This document shows, piece after piece, positions 43,785-50,413 of a DNA stretch of 64,000 bases (position 1 is its first letter; every line of letters starts with the position of its first letter). The position numbers were made by a program, and so were the translations under genes. The stretch lies in NCBI RefSeq assembly GCF_003284895.1, contig NZ_QMDV01000004.1, forward strand, positions 126,501-190,500, in the 5' to 3' direction. A model generated the notes under the pieces. The model had not been told where the DNA came from and did not search any database. It worked only from the letters and a program-made list of their open reading frames with translations. This DNA comes from Pontibacter arcticus. GTDB taxonomy: Bacteria; Bacteroidota; Bacteroidia; Cytophagales; Hymenobacteraceae.

Positions 43785-45175
43785 AAATCAGGACCAAATT
43801 AACACTGCAGTTTGCCGCCATTTTTGCCTTGATTCTGGCACTGTTCTCGTTGGGCGTTTACTATTTTACATCGCTGCACCGTAAAAACGATTTTTACGAA
43901 CGCATCAGGCAGCGTGCCTATATTACGGCTCATCACCTGCTGGATGCTGATGAACTGCCACCAAAAGCCCGCAGACAAAATCAAATTAAATATTACCAGG
44001 TATTGCCCTATGAGGCTGTCCGTGTTTTTAAAGCAGATGGTGAGCTTTTATTTTCTGAAGGAAAAGGAACACTGGGCGTAGATGCCAAACTACTCAACCT
44101 GATCAAAACTAAAAGAATAGTGATGTATGAGGAAGGCGTACGACAGGTAGTAGGTATTTATTACCCCGATAACCAGGGCGATTATATTGTACTTTCTTCG
44201 TGTGTAGATGCTTACAGCCTGCGTAAATTAGACCAACTCGAGATACTGCTGACCTTCGGTTTTCTTGGCTCGATGGTGATTGTGATGCTGGCGGGCTGGG
44301 GTTTTTCAAGGGAGGCGCTGCGGCCTATTACCAAGGTGGTGAGCGAAGTGGAAAAAATAAACGCATCTGACCTGAGTATGCGCCTGAGCAACGCCGATGG
44401 CCGCGACGAGGTATCACACCTGGCTCGTATTTTCAACAAAATGCTCGACCGCCTGGAAATGTCTTTCGAGATGCAGAGCACCTTTGTTTCCAATGCCTCG
44501 CATGAGTTGCGCACCCCGCTTACGGCCATTATCGGGGAACTGGAAGTAGCACTGATGAAGCCCCGCGAAACAGCAGAGTATGAACGGGTGCTGCAGTCTA
44601 CGTTGGAAGATGCACGCCTGCTAGCCGAACTATCGAATGGCTTGCTGCAGATAGCACAGGCAAGTATAGATGCCTCTAAGATTAAAAAATCTTTTTTGCG
44701 GATAGATGAGTTGATCTGGATGGCCCGCGACCAGGCTATTAAACGCCAGCCAAATTCCCGCATCAACATCGACTTTGCCAACTTCCCGGAAGAAGAAGAC
44801 CGCCTGATCATTAAAGGAAATGAAGCCTTGTTACTTATCGCCATTGTGAATGTGCTGGAGAATGCCATCAAGTTTTCGCCAAAAGATAAAGCCGTTGTAG
44901 GGCGCATTGTTATCACAGACCGCGATGTGCAGCTGCAGGTAAAAGATTATGGGGTAGGCATCACTTCCCAGGATCTGAAGCATGTATTTGTTCCTTTTTT
45001 TCGGGCTGAGAATGTGCGCAATATTACAGGCCACGGCATTGGTCTGCCACTGGCCGAACGCATCCTGAAACTACACCAGGGCGAAATCTGCGTGAACTCC
45101 ATTATTAAAGAGGGCACTGAAGTGACTATTACGCTTCCGCAGGCTTATTACTTTATTCCGGTAGGCCGCGTGTAA
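43781..45175 (+). CDS. membrane sensor histidine kinase
   Basis: A 464-residue kinase. Membrane segments lie at 8-30 and 155-173, enclosing a periplasmic sensor domain of about 125 residues with no recognised fold. A HAMP linker follows (174-228). The HisKA box has His241 (SNASHELRTPL), and the ATPase has VNVLENAIKFS (N box), VKDYGVGI (G1) and GHGIGLPLAER (G2). It is coupled to the response regulator by a 4-bp overlap. The stimulus is unknown; the position before SulP and carbonic anhydrase suggests a link to inorganic carbon, pH or anion supply (inference). Confidence 0.94.
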   Translation: MKIRTKLTLQFAAIFALILALFSLGVYYFTSLHRKNDFYERIRQRAYITAHHLLDADELPPKARRQNQIKYYQVLPYEAVRVFKADGELLFSEGKGTLGVDAKLLNLIKTKRIVMYEEGVRQVVGIYYPDNQGDYIVLSSCVDAYSLRKLDQLEILLTFGFLGSMVIVMLAGWGFSREALRPITKVVSEVEKINASDLSMRLSNADGRDEVSHLARIFNKMLDRLEMSFEMQSTFVSNASHELRTPLTAIIGELEVALMKPRETAEYERVLQSTLEDARLLAELSNGLLQIAQASIDASKIKKSFLRIDELIWMARDQAIKRQPNSRINIDFANFPEEEDRLIIKGNEALLLIAIVNVLENAIKFSPKDKAVVGRIVITDRDVQLQVKDYGVGITSQDLKHVFVPFFRAENVRNITGHGIGLPLAERILKLHQGEICVNSIIKEGTEVTITLPQAYYFIPVGRV

Positions 45176-45176
45176 T

Positions 45177-45215
45177 TTTAATCTGATTTTAATTTGGTTT
45201 TAATTCCAGCTTAAT
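45177..45215 (+). promoter_or_regulatory. array of four 11-bp-spaced direct repeats (candidate response-regulator binding site)
   Basis: TTTAAT occurs at 45177-45182, 45188-45193 and 45199-45204, and CTTAAT at 45210-45215, an exact 11-bp period. The array ends 10 bp before the -7 box TAGCTTTG. OmpR/PhoB regulators bind tandem half-sites spaced by 11 bp, and such sites often replace the upstream promoter element in activated promoters. Confidence 0.6.
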
Positions 45216-45225
45216 GTTGCCAAGC

Positions 45226-45233
45226 TAGCTTTG
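45226..45233 (+). promoter_or_regulatory. predicted -7 box of the SulP operon
   Basis: TAGCTTTG matches TAnnTTTG, giving a start near 45240 and a leader of about 77 nt to the ATG at 45317. The usual -33 TTG is absent; the direct-repeat array occupies that position. Confidence 0.55.
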
Positions 45234-45316
45234 TGGCTGTAAGGTAAAAATCCGGTTACTGCCCTTGCATTGGTGAGTAGTGCGGGGCAGCAGCCGGATC
45301 TAAAGATGGAATTAAA

Positions 45317-46894
45317 ATGATAAAAGACGCTAATTTAAAAAGCCAGGATTACCTCGCTAACCTGAGCAAAGATATACCAGCCGGTTTGGTTGTGTTTTTA
45401 GTAGCACTGCCCTTGTGCCTCGGCATTTCGCTGGCATCTGGTGCGCCGTTATTTTCAGGTATTGTAACAGGTGTTGTAGGGGGTGTACTGGTTACCTGGC
45501 TAAGTGGGTCGCAGCTGGGGGTTAGCGGGCCGGCAGCAGGGTTAACAGTTATCGTGTTAAACGGTATCGAAACCTTAGGCTCTTACGAGGCATTTTTGCT
45601 GGCCGTTGTACTGGCTGGTTTCCTGCAACTTATACTTGGGTTTTTAAAAGCCGGCGTCATTGGTTTATATTTCCCTTCGTCTGTTATCCGGGGGATGCTG
45701 GCTGCTATCGGTCTTATCCTTATCCTGAAACAGATACCACACTTTTTAGGAGCCGATGAAGACTTTTTTGGGGAGATGCAGTTCTTTCAGCCTGATGGCA
45801 GAAACACCTTTTCGGAGCTTGGGCATGCTTTCTCGGTAATCGAAGTAGGAGCGCTGCTGGTAGGCGTGATCTCCCTTGTAATTATGCTGGTTTGGGATAC
45901 GCCAGTGATTAAACGGATCAAGATCTTTAAATTAGTGCCAAGCGCACTGGTAGCTGTACTTTCTGCTATTGGTATCAACAGCCTGTTCAAGAGCTTTTTC
46001 CCTGAACTGGCCATTAACTCGACACACCTGGTAAACCTGCCTGTTTTGGATGGCTTAAGCAGTCTCAGCAACGAGCTTCGCTTCCTGACCCTGGAGCCCT
46101 TAACCAATCCTTCGCTTTATGTGGTAGCCTTTACTATTGCCATAGTAGCCAGCCTGGAAACATTATTAAGTGTGGAAGCAGTTGATAAGCTTGATCCGCA
46201 CAAGCGCCGAACTCCTACAAACCGCGAGTTAAAAGCACAGGGCATCGGTAACATGGTAAGCGGCTTGTTAGGTGGTTTGCCTATGACGGCGGTTATCGTG
46301 CGTGGGTCTACGAACGTAGCTTCCGGCGCGCAAACGAAAGTATCAGCTTTTACACATGGTGTTTTACTGGCTGTGTCGGTATTGCTTTTCGCAAAATTCA
46401 TGAACCAGATTCCACTTTCGGCTTTAGCTGCCGTACTCTTGATAGTGGGGTATAAGCTAACCAAACCTGCGCTTTATAAAGCACAGATGAAGCTTGGCTT
46501 CGAGCAATTCTTCCCTTTTATCATAACAATTCTGGCTATTCTGTTCACTGACCTGCTGGTAGGTATCTGTGTTGGTCTGGCAGTTGGTATTTTCTTTATC
46601 CTGAAAGCTAATTACAAGTCGCCATACTTCTATGAGAAAGAAGCTTTGCCGGGTAAGGACCTGATCCGCATCAAACTGAGCGAGCACGTTTCTTTCCTTA
46701 ACAAAGCCAGTATTGCCCTTACGCTAGATCATTTGCCACGCAACAGCCATGTTATTATAGATGCTGAAAGTTCGGAATACATTGATTATGATGTGCTGGA
46801 AGCCATACACGAGTTTAAGAAGACTGCACACGAGCGCAATATTAATGTAGAGTTACTGAACGTGCCGGAAGTGGACGTACTGGAAATGCATTAA
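45317..46894 (+). CDS. SulP family anion transporter with STAS domain
   Basis: A 525-residue inner-membrane transporter. The SulP core (about 15-430) begins DYLANLSKDIPAGLVVFLVALPLCLGISLASG and has the helix 3 segment GVSGPAAGLTVIV and the GGLPMTAVIVRGSTNV block. A C-terminal STAS domain follows (about 440-525). SulP proteins carry sulfate, bicarbonate or other anions. Its pairing with a carbonic anhydrase 70 bp downstream argues for bicarbonate (inference). No sulfate assimilation genes are near. It probably depends on the upstream two-component system. Confidence 0.93.
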   Translation: MIKDANLKSQDYLANLSKDIPAGLVVFLVALPLCLGISLASGAPLFSGIVTGVVGGVLVTWLSGSQLGVSGPAAGLTVIVLNGIETLGSYEAFLLAVVLAGFLQLILGFLKAGVIGLYFPSSVIRGMLAAIGLILILKQIPHFLGADEDFFGEMQFFQPDGRNTFSELGHAFSVIEVGALLVGVISLVIMLVWDTPVIKRIKIFKLVPSALVAVLSAIGINSLFKSFFPELAINSTHLVNLPVLDGLSSLSNELRFLTLEPLTNPSLYVVAFTIAIVASLETLLSVEAVDKLDPHKRRTPTNRELKAQGIGNMVSGLLGGLPMTAVIVRGSTNVASGAQTKVSAFTHGVLLAVSVLLFAKFMNQIPLSALAAVLLIVGYKLTKPALYKAQMKLGFEQFFPFIITILAILFTDLLVGICVGLAVGIFFILKANYKSPYFYEKEALPGKDLIRIKLSEHVSFLNKASIALTLDHLPRNSHVIIDAESSEYIDYDVLEAIHEFKKTAHERNINVELLNVPEVDVLEMH

Positions 46895-46964
46895 GACCCG
46901 CCTTAGCACAAGATTTTTAAAGTATAAAATTGATCAACAAAAGATATTAACCAGCAAAAACTAG

Positions 46965-47603
46965 ATGGAAAACATATTAGAGAATAACAAAAAGTGGGTA
47001 GCTGAAAAATTAAGCAACGATCCGGATTATTTCAGCAAATTAGCGTTAGGGCAGGAGCCACGTTATCTTTTTATTGGCTGCTCTGATAGCCGTGTACCGG
47101 CATCGGCTATAACCGGAACAGGCCCCGGCGAAATGTTTGTGCACCGCAACATTGCCAATATGGTAGTACATTCCGACATGAACCTGCTATCGGTGTTGCA
47201 GTATGCAGTAGAGGTACTTAAAGTGAAAGACATTATGGTAGTGGGCCATTATGGCTGCGGCGGTGTAGCGGCAGCGGCAGGCAACAAGCAGTTTGGCCTG
47301 ATCGATAACTGGTTGCGCAATATAAAAGATGTGATCCGTCTGCATGATGATGAACTGGGTGAAATAGATAATGAAACTGATAAGCTGAAGCGTTTAGTGG
47401 AGTTAAACGTGATAGAGCAGGTGCACAACCTTTCCAAAACATCTATTATCCAGAATGCCATGCTGACTGATAACCCGCCAAAACTTTATGGATTGGTGTA
47501 CGACATCAAAGAAGGCCTCTTACGTGATCTGAAAGTGGAGATTGAAGATTTCAAACGTTTTGAGCATATTTATAACCTGATGGAAGAAACACAGGAAAAC
47601 TAA
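46965..47603 (+). CDS. can: beta-carbonic anhydrase
   Basis: A 212-residue beta-class carbonic anhydrase that interconverts CO2 and bicarbonate. The zinc ligands are Cys39 (IGCSDSRVPASA), His95 and Cys98 (VGHYGCGGVAAA); the Asp41-Arg43 dyad is intact. Length is normal and no signal peptide is present, so it is cytosolic. It follows SulP on the same strand with no terminator between them, which fits an operon for bicarbonate supply or pH control. A very long terminator follows. Confidence 0.96.
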   Translation: MENILENNKKWVAEKLSNDPDYFSKLALGQEPRYLFIGCSDSRVPASAITGTGPGEMFVHRNIANMVVHSDMNLLSVLQYAVEVLKVKDIMVVGHYGCGGVAAAAGNKQFGLIDNWLRNIKDVIRLHDDELGEIDNETDKLKRLVELNVIEQVHNLSKTSIIQNAMLTDNPPKLYGLVYDIKEGLLRDLKVEIEDFKRFEHIYNLMEETQEN

Positions 47604-47611
47604 GCCGATCG

Positions 47612-47674
47612 AACCTATCAAGTATAAAAAAAGCTTTGCCAGACCGGCAAAGCTTTTTTTATACTTGATAGGTT
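47612..47674. terminator. bidirectional terminator with 29-bp perfect stem
   Basis: Bases 47612-47640 and 47646-47674 are perfect inverted copies around the loop AGACC. The inner part is AAGCTTTGCC / GGCAAAGCTT with T runs, and AAGTATA/TATACTT lies inside the stem. It separates the carbonic anhydrase from the convergent barrel protein, whose stop is 9 bp away. Confidence 0.92.
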
Positions 47675-47682
47675 GGTAAAAG

Positions 47683-48300
47683 CTAATTTAACAGGTAGCT
47701 CAGCATCAGACTGAAAGAAGAATTACGACGCTCCAGACCAGCCACAGCTGCCGCACCTTCATCGTCGATATCTTTTAAGCCACCATTGTAACGTACCTCA
47801 AGGCCCAGTTTATTTGGTGCGCGGTAGCCGATACCAGCCACATACCCAAAGTCGATGGAGTAAGGATTATCGGTAATGTCGGATTTTACAGTAGTAGTTC
47901 TGTTGCCGGAGCTGTTCGTTATTTCAGTTATATAGCGTGCGTTGGCGATAAAAGAAACCTGCGGACCCAGATCGATAAACAAACCGCCAGCAGAAAAATG
48001 CAGCATAAGGGGCACATCCACGTAGTTGAGCCGGTAGCTATCCTGCACCTGGTTAGAGCCGGAGCTATACTTGTTACGCGCGCCTTTGGAGGTGTAAAGT
48101 GCTTCCAGTTGGATGCCCAGCAGGTCGTTAAAATGCTGCTGCACAAAAATACCGCCTGTATACCCTACGCGGAGATCATAATTCTTGGCGTTTTCGCCTT
48201 TAAAAGTAGCCAGCGTGCCACCTGCTTTAATGCCTACATGTTGTGCAAACCCAACCGAAGTGATTAGGGAGAAGAGTACTGCTAACGTTGTTTTTTTCAT
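47683..48300 (-). CDS. small outer-membrane beta-barrel protein
   Basis: A 205-residue protein. A signal peptide ends near residue 19 (ITSVGFAQ). The mature part follows the OmpW/PorT-like small barrel pattern: VGIKAGGTLATF, FNDLLGIQLEALYTSKGA, LNYVDVPLMLHFSAGGLFIDLGPQVSF, ending FSLMLSYLLN. Such barrels are widespread in Bacteroidota with mostly unknown roles. Single gene. Confidence 0.9.
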   Translation of the reverse strand: MKKTTLAVLFSLITSVGFAQHVGIKAGGTLATFKGENAKNYDLRVGYTGGIFVQQHFNDLLGIQLEALYTSKGARNKYSSGSNQVQDSYRLNYVDVPLMLHFSAGGLFIDLGPQVSFIANARYITEITNSSGNRTTTVKSDITDNPYSIDFGYVAGIGYRAPNKLGLEVRYNGGLKDIDDEGAAAVAGLERRNSSFSLMLSYLLN

Positions 48301-48390
48301 GGTAAGTAAGAATGGAAGTATAAAAACCGGATAAGCAATGCAAATCCTGCTACAAAAGTATAAAAGCTTTTGTTATAACATCCATATAAA

Positions 48391-48429
48391 TTAAAAGCCC
48401 CGCTACCAGAAGTAGCAGGGCTTTTTTAA
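48391..48429. terminator. terminator of the disordered-protein gene
   Basis: An 8-bp outer stem AAAAGCCC / GGGCTTTT extends inward imperfectly through GCTAC/GTAGC around CAGAA. It has A and T runs on both sides and lies 34 bp beyond the minus-strand stop. Confidence 0.8.
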
Positions 48430-48462
48430 AAATATTACAGCTAATTAATTAGCCAGTTTGTA

Positions 48463-49494
48463 TTACCATTCATAATCTCTGCGTGATGACGAACCGTAAG
48501 AGTACGGAGGGCCGCTATAGGTATTGCCGTAAGAGGATGAGTTTCTGTTATAAGAATCGTAATCAGAATCTTCTCTTCTGTCGCGCATCTCATCCATTCT
48601 TCTTCTGCGTTCTGCTTCATCATCTCCGAACCACGATTTTACTTCGTCGCCGGCTCTGTCGAAAAAGCCGCGGTCGTTGTTATCGTAATCATCGGAATAA
48701 CGGCCACTGCCCGAGTTGTAGTTAGACGAGCCATAATTAGATGATCCATAATTCGAGTTCGAAGAACCATAGCCGGAGCCTGAATTATAGGAACCTGTTC
48801 CTAATGACGAGCCGGTACCATAGGCTGTATTAGAGAATCCTGCATTACTACCTGAGCCGAATCCGTAATTAGAGCCGCCATAGGAGTTACCGTAAGATGA
48901 GCGTCCTGAATCGTAGCCTGAGCCATAATTTGAGGAAGTGCCACGGCCGGTATTATAGCTGCCACGGTTGTAAGAAGAACCTCTGTAGTCGTTGTCATTA
49001 TCGTTGGTTGCGCGGTCCCAGGCGTTAGATAAGCTGTTTTTAGCGCTCTCCCAGGAATTTTCTATTTTGTCGCCCATTCTGTCCCAGTTGTCCTGGTTGC
49101 CGTATTCGTTTCGGTTATAGTTGCCTGAACGGTTAGATGAGCCATAATTAGACGATCCGTAATTAGAAGATGATCCCATACCGGTATCATAATTGGAGCC
49201 GCCATAATTGGAATTACCATAGTTTGAGTTTCCGTAATTAGAGCCTGAACCGTAATTGGAAGAACCGGAGCCTGAATATCCAGATGGTCTGCCGCTGTAG
49301 CCAGATGAAAGATTACTGCTTTGCCCTGATCCATAAGAATTTGAATTAGAGCCGTATGAATCTTGATTATCTGAACTGCGGTCGCGTTTTGTTAAATCAA
49401 AGTCTCCGGAATAATAATTTCTTCCTGAACTTCTCGTTTCTGATCTGTAATTGTTATTGTATGGGTTTGCACCCAAGTTTCCATAGCTTCTCAT
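48463..49494 (-). CDS. intrinsically disordered Ser/Tyr/Gly/Asn-rich protein with SWFGD motif
   Basis: A 343-residue protein of extreme composition. Residues 45-130 and 170-268 consist of SNYG/SSNYGS-type repeats with many Tyr, as in eukaryotic prion-like domains. Between them, residues 134-166 form an amphipathic helix (WDRMGDKIENSWESAKNSL). Residues 272-312 hold RGFFDRAGDEVKSWFGDDEA followed by ERRRRMDEMRDRRED, the SWFGD motif known from several uncharacterised bacterial proteins. No signal peptide or membrane segment. It has long, AT-rich upstream DNA (434 bp), suggesting complex control. Function is unknown; stress or desiccation protection is one possibility. Confidence 0.82.
   Translation of the reverse strand: MRSYGNLGANPYNNNYRSETRSSGRNYYSGDFDLTKRDRSSDNQDSYGSNSNSYGSGQSSNLSSGYSGRPSGYSGSGSSNYGSGSNYGNSNYGNSNYGGSNYDTGMGSSSNYGSSNYGSSNRSGNYNRNEYGNQDNWDRMGDKIENSWESAKNSLSNAWDRATNDNDNDYRGSSYNRGSYNTGRGTSSNYGSGYDSGRSSYGNSYGGSNYGFGSGSNAGFSNTAYGTGSSLGTGSYNSGSGYGSSNSNYGSSNYGSSNYNSGSGRYSDDYDNNDRGFFDRAGDEVKSWFGDDEAERRRRMDEMRDRREDSDYDSYNRNSSSYGNTYSGPPYSYGSSSRRDYEW
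48719..49270. repeat. imperfect tandem coding repeats (SNYGSS units)
   Basis: Inside the disordered-protein gene, 9-18 bp units encoding SNYG or SSNYGS recur in two blocks, about 48719-48780 and 49135-49260. The wording varies from copy to copy at third positions, so expansion is not very recent. Confidence 0.6.
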
Positions 49495-49949
49495 GCGTGT
49501 AGTGTTTTAGTTTAAAAACAATTTAAAGCAGCATTTTTAGGGCTGCGATGTGTTTTTTTACGGCTATGCTGCTGATTGGTTATAAAGTAGTAATGCAATT
49601 TAAGTCTGCTAAATGCGTTAAGCATTGCCTTTTGGTGTAACAGGTAAATTATAAATACATTCTGGTGGTTAGTTGTGATTTTATGATGTTTTGTAAAGTT
49701 GTTAATTATTATATTTTGTGATTATAGCCTGAATTATTTTACTTGATGTTTTGATTAATAAGCTGTGATTTAAGTATATCTGTAAATCTGAGTTTATAAA
49801 TTATTATACTTTATTTATGTGTTTTGTTTTGAGATTTAAGTAGTAGTTGTAATTTAGCAGTACGAAGTGTGTTTTGCATTCCGGTGAAGTATAATAAAAT
49901 AACATTTTAACCGATTGAAGCACAACGGGTGACTTTTAGCAATAATACC
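49495..49949. other. AT-rich region without genes
   Basis: This 455-bp divergent spacer is strongly AT-rich (by eye well under 35% GC). It has AAGTATA-like motifs near 49800-49890. It must hold promoters for the flanking disordered protein and lipoprotein genes, but no clear -7 box was found. No coding frame was recognised. Confidence 0.4.
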
Positions 49950-50351
49950 ATGCCATTAAAAACTTTCCTTTTCTTTGTTGCAGGCTTGCTTGCTTTATCT
50001 TCCTGCTCAGATCTTTTTGATGAGAATAACCTGAAACCTGATGGTTCAAAGCCAAGCGTAATGATCATCAGCCCGACCAATAACCAGGCGATCAGCAAAA
50101 ATGATGGGCTGCACATAGCCGTTTCTGCGGTAGATAAAGATGAGTTTAAAGCAATCTCTTTTACTATAGCCGGTGCAAAAGATGCCAAAGAGCATGTAAA
50201 ATTTAACAAAGCAGAAGCCAAGTCGAGGTTGGCTTTTGATACTGTAATAGCCGTAAATGCCTTAAAACCGGGCGCGTATACCTTGCTGATCAACGCAATT
50301 GATAAGCGTACCAACCAAGCCACACAGGAAGTGAAGTTTAGCGTACGATGA
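49950..50351 (+). CDS. small lipoprotein with Ig-like fold
   Basis: A 133-residue lipoprotein. A signal peptide ends in the lipobox LLALSSC with Cys19. The mature part is beta-rich: VMIISPTNNQAISKNDGLHIAVSAVDKD and a final strand ATQEVKFSVR, resembling Ig-like surface domains in Bacteroidota lipoproteins. I chose the ATG at 49950; a GTG at 49929 is also open. The role is unknown. A 19-bp perfect terminator follows. Confidence 0.75.
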   Translation: MPLKTFLFFVAGLLALSSCSDLFDENNLKPDGSKPSVMIISPTNNQAISKNDGLHIAVSAVDKDEFKAISFTIAGAKDAKEHVKFNKAEAKSRLAFDTVIAVNALKPGAYTLLINAIDKRTNQATQEVKFSVR

Positions 50352-50372
50352 CATGTTTTTTAAGTATAAATT

Positions 50373-50413
50373 AACACAAAGGGCAGTTATAAAGTATAAC
50401 TGCCCTTTGTGTT
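50373..50413. terminator. bidirectional terminator with 19-bp perfect stem
   Basis: Bases 50373-50391 and 50395-50413 are inverted copies (AACACAAAGGGCAGTTATA and its inverse) around AAG. The AAAGTATA motif spans the loop and the right arm. The stem abuts the topB stop codon at 50414. Confidence 0.88.

Noticed and set aside
44212..44916. A 234-codon minus-strand frame opposite the sensor kinase
   Set aside because: The kinase frame has all expected motifs. The reverse frame is Ser/Arg-rich and non-homologous.
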